Shown: positions 20,531 through 31,800, counted from the stretch's first letter. The stretch: DNA of 64,000 nt from Alteraurantiacibacter aquimixticola (GCF_004965515.1 NZ_SSHH01000001.1:186001-250000), one strand, 5' to 3'. Made by a program: numbers and translations. Notes: generated from the letters alone by a model not told the origin.

Positions 20531-21283
20531 ATGACAGCAAGTATTGCCGCAGCGCCAACAGGCGTGCGCAGATTCAAACCGTCATTCTTCTTCTGGCTGG
20601 CGCTGGCCATGTGCTTCTTCGTCATCGCCGGCTTTGGAATCCATTCGGGATTGCCGGCTCTACAGGGTAATTTCCCGCCCGCGCCGCCTATCGTGCACAT
20701 ACACGCCGTGGTGTTCGGCACCTGGATGCTGCTGCTGCTGGCCCAGACCGGCCTGGCGAGTACCGGGAATGTGAAGCTGCACCGCAGCCTTGGCACATGG
20801 GGCATCGCCCATGCCACCGCCATCCTGCTGATCGGCCTCGCCACCCAACTCATCGCCTCGCGTGCCGGGATGGATGCCGGGCGCGATCCCGGCACCGATG
20901 GTCTCTACCTCGGCATCCTGGCTGTGATCGGCTTCGCGATCATGTTCACCTTGGCGATCCGCAACGTGAAACGACCGCAGATCCACAAGCGGATGATGAT
21001 GTTCGCGATGCTGCCCGTGCTGCCGCCGGGCGTGAACCGCTTCTGGTCCAACGCGCTGGGGCTCGACGATCCTATCCCGACCTTCTGGCTCTACCTGACG
21101 CTGTGGGGAATGGCGGCGGCCATCCTGTGGCAGGAACGGCGTGAGACCGGTGGGATCAGCAGATATTCGCTGTTCGGAGCTGCGTGGATTTTCGTCGAGG
21201 GCGCGATCCACGAAGCCGTGGTGGGATCGCCGTGGTTCAACGAGGTGGGCAGAATTGTGCTGGGTCTGGCGGTCTATCGCTAG
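20531..21283 (+). CDS. Integral membrane protein of unknown function
   Basis: 250 residues with about six or seven transmembrane helices. Conserved-looking polar features include HIHAVVFGTW in the second helix, KLHRSLGTWG after the third, and HKRMMM further on; the repeated His in helices is reminiscent of heme- or metal-binding membrane proteins such as the DUF2306 type, but I cannot assign it. The ATG at 20531 follows GGGGAGGGG; an earlier ATG at 20375 has no ribosome site. It is alone on its strand, divergent from ahpC and convergent with aroC. Confidence 0.7.
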   Translation: MTASIAAAPTGVRRFKPSFFFWLALAMCFFVIAGFGIHSGLPALQGNFPPAPPIVHIHAVVFGTWMLLLLAQTGLASTGNVKLHRSLGTWGIAHATAILLIGLATQLIASRAGMDAGRDPGTDGLYLGILAVIGFAIMFTLAIRNVKRPQIHKRMMMFAMLPVLPPGVNRFWSNALGLDDPIPTFWLYLTLWGMAAAILWQERRETGGISRYSLFGAAWIFVEGAIHEAVVGSPWFNEVGRIVLGLAVYR

Positions 21284-21384
21284 AACAACGCCTTCGCACT
21301 AGTTCAAACGGGCCGCAGGTCCGCAAGGGCGACCGCCCGCCCGCAGGTGCCCCGAAGTGAAACGGAGGGAATGGCACCGAGGAT

Positions 21385-21404
21385 GCTCGCCCGGATGGGC
21401 GAGC
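21385..21404. terminator. Perfect hairpin between convergent genes
   Basis: An 8-bp stem (21385-21392 with 21397-21404) and 4-base loop lie 7 bases past the aroC stop. No T-run follows on either strand, so it may act in mRNA stability or as a weak two-way terminator. Confidence 0.45.
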
Positions 21405-21410
21405 GTCACA

Positions 21411-22484
21411 TCAACCCACTTGAGCCCGGTGCAGCATCATGTGATCCGCCAGCACCAGCGCCATCATCGCCTCGACCACCGGCGCACCGCGAATGCCGAC
21501 GCAGGGATCATGCCGCCCCTTGGTGCGGATATCGACCGCCTCGCCCTCCGAATTGATCGACTGGCGCGGGATCAGGATCGAGCTGGTGGGCTTGAAGGCC
21601 ACGCGGCACACGACAGGCTGGCCGGTCGAGATGCCGCCCGCGATCCCGCCCGCATGGTTGGCGAGGAATTCCGGCCCCTCACCTGCCGCGCCGGGCCGCA
21701 TCTCGTCGGCATTGTCCTCACCGCGCAGGGCGGCTGCGGCCATGCCCTCGCCGATCTCCACGCCCTTTACCGCGTTGATGCCCATCATCGCGGCGGCAAG
21801 GTCTGCATCGAGCTTGGCATAGATCGGCGCGCCCCATCCTGCAGGCACGCCCGTCGCCACACATTCGACCACTGCGCCGAGCGATGATCCGTCCTTGCGC
21901 GCCTCGTCCACCAGCTTCTCCCAGCGTTCGGCGGCCAGATGGTCCGGGCAGAAGAACGGGTTCTGGTCGATGTAGGTATAGTCGATATTGTCGCGGTCGA
22001 TCTCGTCCCCGCCGATCGCGGAGACATAGGCGGTGATCTCCACCTCGGGGATCGCCAGCCGCGCGATCGCGCTCGCCGCCACCCGCGCCGCTGTCTCGCG
22101 CGCGCTCGACCGCCCGCCGCCGCGATAATCGCGATGGCCGTATTTCGCGTCATAGGCATAGTCGGCATGGCCGGGGCGGTATGCCTTGGCGATCTCGCCA
22201 TAATCCTTGCTGCGCTGGTCGGTATTCTCGATCATCAGGCTGATCGGCGTGCCGGTGGTCTTGCCCTCGAACACGCCGGAGAGGATCTTCACCTGGTCCG
22301 GCTCATTGCGCTGCGTGGTAAAGCGGCTGGTGCCCGGACGGCGCGCATCGAGGAAAGGCTGGATATCCTCCTCGCTCACTTCCAGGCCCGGAGGGCAACC
22401 GTCCACCACCGCGCCCAAGGCAGGCCCGTGGCTTTCCCCCCAGGTGGTGAAGCGGAAGACGCGTCCGAAAGTGTTCATGCTCAT
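21411..22484 (-). CDS. aroC: Chorismate synthase
   Basis: Last step of the shikimate pathway: converts 5-enolpyruvylshikimate 3-phosphate to chorismate with reduced FMN as cofactor. 357 residues, normal length. Signatures present are GESHGPALG near the N-terminus, [37 protein letters not shown] and the Arg-rich C-terminal ISTGQPV region. The ATG at 22484 is chosen over 22478 because GGAGGAAAG precedes it. It shares an intergenic region and a palindromic repeat with the divergent ruvA. Confidence 0.96.
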   Translation of the reverse strand: MSMNTFGRVFRFTTWGESHGPALGAVVDGCPPGLEVSEEDIQPFLDARRPGTSRFTTQRNEPDQVKILSGVFEGKTTGTPISLMIENTDQRSKDYGEIAKAYRPGHADYAYDAKYGHRDYRGGGRSSARETAARVAASAIARLAIPEVEITAYVSAIGGDEIDRDNIDYTYIDQNPFFCPDHLAAERWEKLVDEARKDGSSLGAVVECVATGVPAGWGAPIYAKLDADLAAAMMGINAVKGVEIGEGMAAAALRGEDNADEMRPGAAGEGPEFLANHAGGIAGGISTGQPVVCRVAFKPTSSILIPRQSINSEGEAVDIRTKGRHDPCVGIRGAPVVEAMMALVLADHMMLHRAQVG

Positions 22485-22526
22485 GGGCCGCGTCTTTCCT
22501 CCAAGCCGGACGATTTGTCCACCACT

Positions 22527-22602
22527 CGTCATTGCGAGCGGAGCGAAGCAATCCAGTGCCGGGACTGGATTGCCGCGCTCCCTTCGGTCGCTCGCAATGA
22601 CG
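22527..22602. repeat. Long palindromic intergenic repeat
   Basis: A 76-base element bounded by CGTCATTGCGAGC (22527-22539) and its exact reverse complement (22590-22602), with further inner pairing around AATCCAGT / ACTGGATT. This CGTCATTGCGAG...AATCCA style is a known dispersed palindromic element of many proteobacteria. Here it sits between the aroC and ruvA starts, so it lies in both leaders. Confidence 0.85.
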
Positions 22603-22655
22603 ATAAGTGTGCGGCGGGACTATTCTTTGAGGCGCAAAACGGGCAGGAACAGAAC

Positions 22656-23258
22656 ATGATCGCGAAACTGAAGGGACTGCTCGACGAAACCGGTGAGGAC
22701 TGGGCGGTGATCGACGTCCAGGGCGTCGGCTATCTGGTCCACTGCTCGTCCAAGACGCTCTCCGCGCTGGGCGAGACCGGAGAGGCCTGCACCGTCTATA
22801 CCGACCTGCAGGTGTCGGAGAACGACATGCGCCTGCTCGGCTTTGCCGAAAGCGCGGAGCGCGACTGGTTCCGCCTGCTCAATTCGGTGCAGGGTGTGGG
22901 GTCCAAAGTGGCGCTTGCCATCCTCTCAGCGCTTTCGACCGGAGAACTGCGCGATGCCTGCGCGGCGGTGGACGCCGCCGCGATAGCGCGGGCCAAGGGC
23001 GTGGGGCCGAAACTGGCGGGGCGCATCGTCAATGAGCTGAAGGACAAGGCGGGCGCTTTGCCGGGTGGTGGCGGAGTGGCGGGTGTTGCCGCAGCGCCAA
23101 AGGGCAGGGCGGGCTCCGATGCCGCATCGGCGCTGGAAAACCTTGGTTTCAAACCTGCGGTGGCGGCGCAGGCTGTGGCAACCGCGCTCAACGAGCTTGG
23201 CGATGATGCCAGCGAAAGTGACCTGATCCGTGTGGCGTTGAAGAGGGCGGCGGGGTGA
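22656..23258 (+). CDS. ruvA: Holliday junction branch migration protein RuvA
   Basis: Binds Holliday junctions as a tetramer and recruits the RuvB motor. 200 residues, usual length. It has the N-terminal OB-fold (GYLVHCSS), the helix-hairpin-helix segments VQGVGSKVAL and AKGVGPKLAGRIV, a Gly/Ala linker (about 135-155) and the RuvB-binding domain III starting near ALENLGF. The ATG at 22656 follows AGGAAC and begins the standard MIAKLKG; a much longer upstream frame overlaps aroC antisense and is not real. ruvB is 1.8 kb downstream rather than adjacent. Confidence 0.96.
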   Translation: MIAKLKGLLDETGEDWAVIDVQGVGYLVHCSSKTLSALGETGEACTVYTDLQVSENDMRLLGFAESAERDWFRLLNSVQGVGSKVALAILSALSTGELRDACAAVDAAAIARAKGVGPKLAGRIVNELKDKAGALPGGGGVAGVAAAPKGRAGSDAASALENLGFKPAVAAQAVATALNELGDDASESDLIRVALKRAAG

Positions 23259-23262
23259 TGAA

Positions 23263-23892
23263 ATGGTAGCAAGGAAGCTTGCTTTGCAACGATGGATCGT
23301 GTCGATCGCTGGATTGGCGAGCTTGGTCTTCTTGGCGGGCACGGCCAAAGCGCAAGAAGAGGAAACTCTCCCAGAAACCGAGTTCTGGCTTCCGCTGTCG
23401 GCGGAATTGCGGGAGCAAGGAGCGCATGGCGAGCTAATAGTGGTGGCCCAATTGGCGCCAGAACGGGATGTATTTGATGTCCTAGTCGAGCAATCGACGG
23501 GGTCGGTTGTTCTCGACGAGTATGCTGTCGCCAAACTTGAAGAGAACGGGTTGCCCGAAACGCACACTGTAAACGGTGAGATTCGGGCGCGGCTAAAAAT
23601 ACATCTATACTCCTTCACCCTGTCGATACCGGTCGGGACGGAATACACCTGTGAGCAGGCCGTGCGCGATTATGACTGGTATCACTCGCTGGAGCTTGCC
23701 TCAGGGCCATGGAGAAATCCCCTGATCTCCTTCTATGGAGGTGCGGCAATCGTTACGGATCGCGAGGAAGTTCAGTTCTTCAAAGATCGCGAGAAGCGTG
23801 CAGTTGCGATTGAGACTGCGATCGCGGTCTGTCGGCAGAAGCCGGAATCGGTGTTCCTTCGTGAATTGATTCTCGCTGGAAACGCACAGTAG
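23263..23892 (+). CDS. Exported protein with TonB-C-like domain, atypical codon use
   Basis: 209 residues with a signal peptide (cleavage after about residue 30, TAKA). The central GELIVVAQLAPERDVFDVLV segment with a following Ser-Gly-Ser turn resembles the strand-helix pattern of a TonB C-terminal-like domain, and the last third has two Cys. It starts 4 bases after ruvA. The gene is noticeably richer in A/T and uses codons such as CTA, ATA and AGT that are rare in the neighbours, a sign of later acquisition. Function unknown. Confidence 0.65.
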   Translation: MVARKLALQRWIVSIAGLASLVFLAGTAKAQEEETLPETEFWLPLSAELREQGAHGELIVVAQLAPERDVFDVLVEQSTGSVVLDEYAVAKLEENGLPETHTVNGEIRARLKIHLYSFTLSIPVGTEYTCEQAVRDYDWYHSLELASGPWRNPLISFYGGAAIVTDREEVQFFKDREKRAVAIETAIAVCRQKPESVFLRELILAGNAQ

Positions 23893-23898
23893 GTTAGC

Positions 23899-24489
23899 AT
23901 GATCAAATCCGTCCTTCTCCATTCTGCGGACCGTCAGCCGGGGAACCTTTTCCGGTTCCTCCCCGTGGTGCTTACATTGCTGCTCGCCACCCCTGCCGTC
24001 GCACAAGACATCCCCCAATTCACCACCGGCCCGGTCTTCACCGATTTCGGCCCCGTCGCCGATGTCGACTACGACATGACAATCCCCGCCGACGCCCATT
24101 TCCGCGTCGCTTTCGACGTCACTGCGCAGGCCGAGCAGGGAGAGGTCAACCGCGCGCTGACCAGCGCGGCGCGCTTCATCAACATGCATGTGCGTGCCGG
24201 CGTGCCGGAGGAGCGGGTGCAGGTGGCGCTCGTCATCCATGGCCCGGCTGGCAATGATGTGCTGAGCGCAGAGGCCTATGCCGCGCGCTTCGACGGGGCA
24301 GAGAATGCGAACCTGCCGGTGATCGCGGCGCTGCTCGACCATGGCGTGCAGATCATCATCTGCGGCCAGAGCGCCACCGGCATGGGCATCGCCAAGGCAG
24401 ACCTCGCACCCGGCGTGCAGATGGCGCTTTCCGCCATGACCGCGCATGCGCTGTTGCAACAGCAGGGCTATACGCTCAATCCTTTCTGA
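23899..24489 (+). CDS. Exported DsrE/F-family protein, copy 1
   Basis: 196 residues with a signal segment (about residues 20-35, ending AVAQ). The rest fits the DsrE/DsrF-like sulfur-relay fold: a strand with VALVIHGPAG, a helical middle and HGVQIIICGQS with the conserved Cys near the end. Intracellular DsrE proteins handle persulfide sulfur; exported ones are of unknown role. Tandem paralog of the next gene and 6 bases after the TonB-C-like gene. Confidence 0.8.
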   Translation: MIKSVLLHSADRQPGNLFRFLPVVLTLLLATPAVAQDIPQFTTGPVFTDFGPVADVDYDMTIPADAHFRVAFDVTAQAEQGEVNRALTSAARFINMHVRAGVPEERVQVALVIHGPAGNDVLSAEAYAARFDGAENANLPVIAALLDHGVQIIICGQSATGMGIAKADLAPGVQMALSAMTAHALLQQQGYTLNPF

Positions 24490-24523
24490 TCGCCCGCCAC
24501 TCCGCCCCGAAGGAGACTATCCG

Positions 24524-25060
24524 ATGCGCAGACTGCCCCTGATCCTCGCCATGGCCCTCTCTCTGGTGGCGGCTCCAGCCTTGGCACAGGAGCGGATGAG
24601 TGGGCCGGTCTTCACCAAATTCGGATCGTGGCGACCCGTCGAAAACAACATACCGGTCCCGGCGGATGGGGAGATCAAGGCGATCTTCGACATTGTCCGC
24701 GCGGCCGAACCGGGCCAGGTCAATGGGCGGATCGACAGCGCGGCGCGCTTTGTCAACCTGCTGGTCCATGCCGGCGTGCCGGAGGAGAACGTGAAACTCG
24801 CCATCGTCCTCCACGGCCCCTCGATCCGCGATGTCACGCATGACGCGGCCTATGGCGCCGCCAATGACGGGGCCAGCAATGCCAGCGCCGCAGCGATCGC
24901 CGAAATGATCGCGCATGGCGTGCAGTTCTATGTCTGCGGCCAATCGGCGCTGAGCCAGGGCATTACCGCCGAAGACCTGTTGCCGGGCGTCCTCATGACC
25001 TATTCGCAGACGGTCACCACTGCGCTGCTGCACCAGCAAGGCTACCAGAACATCCCTTGA
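24524..25060 (+). CDS. Exported DsrE/F-family protein, copy 2
   Basis: 178 residues with a clean signal peptide (residues 1-21, ending ALAQ). Shares with copy 1 the GPVFTxFG start, AARFxNxxVxAGVPEE, LHGP/IHGP and HGVQxxxCGQS with the single conserved Cys, so the two arose by tandem duplication. The ATG at 24524 follows AAGGAGA. The stop is 2 bases before ruvB, so the exported-protein genes and ruvB are likely one transcript. Possibly they act as a periplasmic heteromeric sulfur-transfer pair, but no sulfur-oxidation gene is near. Confidence 0.82.
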   Translation: MRRLPLILAMALSLVAAPALAQERMSGPVFTKFGSWRPVENNIPVPADGEIKAIFDIVRAAEPGQVNGRIDSAARFVNLLVHAGVPEENVKLAIVLHGPSIRDVTHDAAYGAANDGASNASAAAIAEMIAHGVQFYVCGQSALSQGITAEDLLPGVLMTYSQTVTTALLHQQGYQNIP

Positions 25061-25062
25061 GC

Positions 25063-26106
25063 ATGACCGATCCCGTCCCCCTCCATACCCCCGACCGCCA
25101 GCCGGAAGACCCGGACGCGGCGCTGCGCCCGAAATCGCTTGGCGAGTTCGTCGGCCAGCAGGCCGCGCGGGAGAATTTGCGCGTCTTTATCGAGGCGGCG
25201 AAGGGCCGGGGCGAGGCCATGGACCATGTGCTGTTCTTCGGCCCTCCCGGCCTCGGCAAAACCACGCTGGCGCAGATCGTGGCAAAGGAACTGGGCGTGG
25301 GCTTTCGCGCCACCAGCGGCCCGGTGATTGCCAAGGCGGGGGATCTGGCCGCGCTGCTCACGAACCTTGAGCCGCATGACGTCCTCTTCATCGACGAGAT
25401 CCATCGTCTTAACCCGGTGGTGGAGGAAGTGCTCTATCCCGCGATGGAGGACCGCGCGCTCGATATCATTATCGGAGAGGGGCCGTCTGCGCGCTCTGTC
25501 CGCATCGACCTGCCGCCTTTCACGCTGGTCGGCGCGACCACGCGGCAGGGGCTGCTGACCACGCCGCTGCGCGATCGCTTCGGTATTCCGGTGCGGCTCA
25601 ACTTCTATACCGAGGACGAGTTGCTCAAGGTCGTCACGCGCGGGGCGGGGCTGCTGGGCTTGGAGATCGATCCCGCGGGCGCGCGCGAGATTGCCCGCCG
25701 CTCGCGCGGCACGCCGCGTGTGGCAGGCCGGCTGATGCGCCGCGTGCGCGATTTCGCCCATGTCGGCGGTGGCGGCACGGTGACGGCCAAACTTGCGGAT
25801 GAGGCGCTCACCCGGCTGGAGATCGATAGCCTTGGCCTCGATGCGATGGATCGCCGCTACCTCACCATGATCGCCGATATCTACAAGGGCGGGCCGGTGG
25901 GCGTGGAGACGCTGGCAGCAGGCCTATCCGAGCCGCGCGACACGGTGGAGGAAGTGGTCGAACCTTACCTCATCCAGCTCGGCCTGGTGGCGCGCACCGC
26001 GCGCGGGCGCTGCCTCAATGCAGGCGGCTGGGCGCATCTGGGAATCGATCCGCCAAGTGATTCGCCATCGGGTGCGCAGGGCGGGCTGTTCGACCCGTCC
26101 AAATAG
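25063..26106 (+). CDS. ruvB: Holliday junction branch migration helicase RuvB
   Basis: Hexameric AAA+ motor that with RuvA migrates Holliday junctions. 347 residues. Walker [10 protein letters not shown] (near residue 67), Walker B DEIH, sensor/arginine-finger region [18 protein letters not shown] and the C-terminal winged helix [16 protein letters not shown] are intact. The ATG at 25063 is 2 bases after the upstream DsrE gene; the TTG at 25057 is less likely. ruvC is not in the window. Confidence 0.97.
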   Translation: MTDPVPLHTPDRQPEDPDAALRPKSLGEFVGQQAARENLRVFIEAAKGRGEAMDHVLFFGPPGLGKTTLAQIVAKELGVGFRATSGPVIAKAGDLAALLTNLEPHDVLFIDEIHRLNPVVEEVLYPAMEDRALDIIIGEGPSARSVRIDLPPFTLVGATTRQGLLTTPLRDRFGIPVRLNFYTEDELLKVVTRGAGLLGLEIDPAGAREIARRSRGTPRVAGRLMRRVRDFAHVGGGGTVTAKLADEALTRLEIDSLGLDAMDRRYLTMIADIYKGGPVGVETLAAGLSEPRDTVEEVVEPYLIQLGLVARTARGRCLNAGGWAHLGIDPPSDSPSGAQGGLFDPSK

Positions 26107-26337
26107 GCCCTCGGCGCCGAACAGCCTTCGCGAAGGGCGCCGGTTCGGTTCCAATGTGGGACAAAGCACTGCGAGCCACGCAAATCCGCCGAGAAAAGTG
26201 GGCGTGGGACAGGGTTAAGCACCTCTTTACCATTGCCCCTTCCGCCAAGAACCGTCTCTTTGAGAGCGTTGGAAGGACCATATGGGCCTGTTTTGGGGGC
26301 AGCGTGGTTCGACAGGGAAACGCGAAGAGAGACACTT

Positions 26338-27264
26338 ATGTCCGTACGAATGGCCCTTGCGAAGATGTCCGCCGTAGCCGCCGGGGGTGCGCTGGTTACG
26401 GGCGGCGCGGTGCATGTCGCCGAGCCGCAGGCAGCGGAAGTGGACTACAAGTCCGACAAGGCCGTGGAAGCGCCCGTGCTGGCATCGGTGAAGGACGTGC
26501 CGGCGGCCCGCGCGATCCCGCCGCGTGAAACCACCCGTATTCGCCGCGTGGTGGAAACCGAGCCGGAACCCGTTCCGCTGCCGCTTCCGCCCTTGCCGCT
26601 TCCTGCCGCGCAAGCTTGCTGCGGCGGTGGTGGCGGGGAGCCGATCATCATCGGTGGTTCGGGAGGCTTCGGCGGTTTCGGCGGAGGATTCTTCGGCGGC
26701 TTCTTCGGGGGTAGCGGCGGCAGCTCCTCCATTGGCGACATCATCGTCAACCAGGAGCAGGACCAGGACCAGAGCAGCACCAGCGGCGGGGACATCAATA
26801 TCGACATCGATATCGACAATTCCTCGACCGGTAGCTCGACTTCGACCTCGACCGGCGGCTCGTCCACTTCGACGTCCTCGACCACGGGCGGCGTGTCGAC
26901 CTCGACGGGCAGCGTGAGCACTTCAACCGGTTCGGTCACCAGCTCCTCTGGCAATTACTCGTCTACCTCGACGTCAACGTCGGGCAATGTGTCGACGAGC
27001 ACCAGTTCGTCGAGCTCGACCTCGACCAGCACCAGTTCGTCGACTTCCACGTCCACATCAAGCTCGACCAGTTCGTCTACCTCGACTTCGACCAGCTCTT
27101 CGAGCGGCTGCAACTGCACGACGACGACCACCAGCACCACCTCCGGCACGAAGGTACCGGAACCGGGCATGTTGCTGCTGTTCGGTGCTGGCGCGGGCGC
27201 CGTGTTCATGCGCCGCCGCCGTCGCAAGGGCGAGGCAGGACAAGACACCGAATACGCGGCCTGA
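26338..27264 (+). CDS. PEP-CTERM sorted protein with Ser/Thr repeat region
   Basis: 308 residues with signal peptide (about 1-32), a Pro-rich segment (75-90), a Cys-Gly-rich patch CCGGGGGEP, a Gly/Phe-rich stretch (about 100-130), alternating Asp/Ile with QEQDQDQ, and then a long Ser/Thr tract. The C-terminus is a PEP-CTERM signal: VPEPGMLLLFGAGAGAVF followed by five Arg and an unusually long polar tail of about 12 residues. PEP-CTERM proteins are cut by an exosortase and are often extracellular or linked to exopolysaccharide; no exosortase gene is in the window. The ATG at 26338 follows GAAGAGAG. The 231-base region upstream has a palindrome-rich stretch near 26117-26148 that may end ruvB transcripts. 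Confidence 0.85.
   Translation: MSVRMALAKMSAVAAGGALVTGGAVHVAEPQAAEVDYKSDKAVEAPVLASVKDVPAARAIPPRETTRIRRVVETEPEPVPLPLPPLPLPAAQACCGGGGGEPIIIGGSGGFGGFGGGFFGGFFGGSGGSSSIGDIIVNQEQDQDQSSTSGGDINIDIDIDNSSTGSSTSTSTGGSSTSTSSTTGGVSTSTGSVSTSTGSVTSSSGNYSSTSTSTSGNVSTSTSSSSSTSTSTSSSTSTSTSSSTSSSTSTSTSSSSGCNCTTTTTSTTSGTKVPEPGMLLLFGAGAGAVFMRRRRRKGEAGQDTEYAA
26818..27150 (+). repeat. Ser/Thr low-complexity coding tract
   Basis: Degenerate in-frame repetition of TCG/AGC/ACC/ACG codons encoding (S/T)n with occasional Gly within the PEP-CTERM gene. It is typical of a flexible, possibly O-glycosylated stalk and could change length by slippage or recombination. Confidence 0.85.
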
Positions 27265-27295
27265 AGACACCAGTCGCAGGCAGCATTGGGGGGAA

Positions 27296-27329
27296 GAGGC
27301 GGTCCGCTGCGGGCCGCCTCTTTCGGTTT
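27296..27329 (+). terminator. Rho-independent terminator of the PEP-CTERM gene
   Basis: A 10-bp stem with one G-T pair (27296-27305 with 27311-27320), 5-base loop, then TTTCGGTTT. It is 32 bases past the stop and also separates the convergent hydroxylase gene. Confidence 0.85.
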
Positions 27330-27340
27330 GTGGGTAGCAT

Positions 27341-28066
27341 CTAGCGCAGGTGCAGGCTCCATTCGTCCTGCCGGAACCACTGGGTGATCACATATTTGGC
27401 GCCCGCGTCCACCGGCATTCCTGCATGCAGCGTGGCCGGGTTGGGGTGGCCGCCGGCGTCCATATTGTTCCACACCACCAGCGTACCCGTCTTGGGAGGG
27501 ATGGCGACGCCGAGCTTGTGGAAGTCGGTCGCGCCACCTGCTTCGGGCTCGTTGAGGCAGAGCATCGCCGTCCAGCTGCGCTGCCCGCCGCGTCGCCGTT
27601 CCTGCTGCCAATAGGGCTGGCCGGGCGTGAAATAGTCGAAATGATGCTTGTATTGCTGGCCCGGCAGGTAGCGCTGTCCCTGCATTACCTCGGCATGGGC
27701 GACGGGAATGCCAAGCGCATCGGCAATCGCCCGCTGCAGGCTGACGACATCGGGATCGCCTTCGTCGAAATGATGGGTGGAGCTGGTGCGGAAGCCGTCT
27801 ACCTCCGTCCCCTCGAACAGCTCCGAAGGGCCGATGCGGCTGTCGATCACCGAGACCAGCCGCGCGCATTCCTTCGCATCGCGGAAGCCGGGAATGGTGA
27901 ACAGGTCGGCCTTCGTGCCGCCATGCGCGACAATGCCGGGCTTGCCGGACAGGCGGCTGCTTACCGCTGCGCCGACCGCGGCGAGCTTTGCCGGATCGTT
28001 GACCGGATCGACCAGTCCCGAAGGCGCGGCGCGTGGGGCGTCGTAGGAGAACGTGAAGCGGCTCAC
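27341..28066 (-). CDS. 2-oxoglutarate/Fe(II) oxygenase, prolyl 4-hydroxylase type
   Basis: 241 residues. The catalytic core is the jelly-roll of the P4H family: metal ligands in HHFDYF (His-x-Asp) and in TLHAGMPV (second His), and a 2-oxoglutarate-binding Lys in KYVITQWFRQ. Also visible are RTSSTHHF and the GTLVVWNN strand. It hydroxylates a protein or amino-acid substrate in the cytosol; no substrate can be inferred. The start codon is GTG at 28066, preceded by a long G run. It lies 13 bases downstream of a rhodanese gene and is likely cotranscribed. Confidence 0.88.
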   Translation of the reverse strand: MSRFTFSYDAPRAAPSGLVDPVNDPAKLAAVGAAVSSRLSGKPGIVAHGGTKADLFTIPGFRDAKECARLVSVIDSRIGPSELFEGTEVDGFRTSSTHHFDEGDPDVVSLQRAIADALGIPVAHAEVMQGQRYLPGQQYKHHFDYFTPGQPYWQQERRRGGQRSWTAMLCLNEPEAGGATDFHKLGVAIPPKTGTLVVWNNMDAGGHPNPATLHAGMPVDAGAKYVITQWFRQDEWSLHLR

Positions 28067-28079
28067 CTGCCCCCCCCAG

Positions 28080-28514
28080 TCAGCTCGCGGGGCGCGGTTC
28101 GGCCAGTGTCTCGAGGCCCGCTTCCTCCCAGGCGAGGATGCCGCCTTCCAGATGGCGCACGGTGCCGCCGATGTGTTCGGCCAGCTTGGTCGCGGCCTCT
28201 CCGGAACGGCGTGAGGAGCGGCACATCAGGATTGTTGTGCGCCCCACTTCCATCGGGATGCTGGCAGGATCGAACGTGGAAAGCGGGGCATTGAGCGCGC
28301 CCGCCAGCCGCATTTCGGCGAATTCCTCCGGCGTGCGCACATCCACCAAGATCGCCTCGCCCGCTTTCAGCATGGCGGCGAGGTCGACGGCAGAGATGGT
28401 TTCCACCGCCGCCACGCTTGCCTCTTCCGCAACGGCACCGGGTGCGATCTCCTCCTCTTCCACCGAACAGGCGGCAAGGGCCAGGGGCAGGCAAAGCAGG
28501 ACGGCACGGCGCAT
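28080..28514 (-). CDS. Rhodanese-domain lipoprotein
   Basis: 144 residues. Signal peptide with lipobox LAAC (Cys16) and a short acidic linker. The rhodanese domain has ILVDVRTPEEFAEMRLAGA and the catalytic loop MCRSSRRSGEA with the active Cys. Likely periplasmic, lipid-anchored sulfurtransferase or persulfide carrier. It follows directly (2 bases) after the next gene in the same transcript. Confidence 0.92.
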   Translation of the reverse strand: MRRAVLLCLPLALAACSVEEEEIAPGAVAEEASVAAVETISAVDLAAMLKAGEAILVDVRTPEEFAEMRLAGALNAPLSTFDPASIPMEVGRTTILMCRSSRRSGEAATKLAEHIGGTVRHLEGGILAWEEAGLETLAEPRPAS

Positions 28515-28516
28515 GA

Positions 28517-29044
28517 TTACTCTCCTTCAAACGGGAAGGCGGAGACCCAGCCCACGGCCGGATCTTCTATGCTCATCAGGTCCGCCAGTTCCCAGACATT
28601 GGTATAACCATATCCGTGCAGGTTGATGAAGGTGGGAATGTTGAGCGCTAGCTCGATTTTCTTGGATGGCACCGGTGCCACGTTGTCTGAGAAGTTGTTG
28701 TTGCAATAGATGAGGATCGGGCGGTCGCGGTCAGACCCGATCACTTCGGCCAGCTTCGCTTGGGTGAAATCGGAAAAGGGCAGGTTTACCGCACCCTCGA
28801 TATGCCCCCACTGGAACGCTGCCGCGGAGCGTGTGTCGAGGATGATCGCATCGCCTGCTTCGGCCACGGCGGAGAACTCGTCCCAGCCAAGCAGGTGATC
28901 TTCGCGCACTTCGGCAAGCTGAGCGGTCAGCGCCAGGAAACCGGCGTAATCGACATCGGAAGGCGGGGCGCTATCCTGCGCATGGGCGGGCATAGTGGCA
29001 AGGCTCAGCGCCAATGCGGCGAGCGACAAACGAATGGCGGGCAT
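28517..29044 (-). CDS. Exported rhodanese-like protein
   Basis: 175 residues, signal peptide ending PAHAQ. The single rhodanese-like domain carries LDTRSAAAFQWGHIEGAVN and an active-site loop IYCNNNFSDN with Cys. The loop is longer and less basic than that of classical thiosulfate sulfurtransferase, so the substrate is uncertain. The ATG at 29044 follows GGGGAG. It is first of the minus-strand trio with the lipoprotein rhodanese and the hydroxylase. Confidence 0.88.
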   Translation of the reverse strand: MPAIRLSLAALALSLATMPAHAQDSAPPSDVDYAGFLALTAQLAEVREDHLLGWDEFSAVAEAGDAIILDTRSAAAFQWGHIEGAVNLPFSDFTQAKLAEVIGSDRDRPILIYCNNNFSDNVAPVPSKKIELALNIPTFINLHGYGYTNVWELADLMSIEDPAVGWVSAFPFEGE

Positions 29045-29115
29045 GGCAGGTCTCCCCTTCTGCAATCAGGGGGAGGCTGCCAGCCCGCCACTGGACTCGC
29101 GATGAATGCGAGTGG

Positions 29116-31800
<2,685 letters not shown>

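Noticed and set aside
26154-26200. Possible sigma-54 promoter before the PEP-CTERM gene
   Set aside because: TGGGACAAAGCACTGCG has GG and GC elements but 11 instead of 10 bases between them, and the invariant parts do not match.
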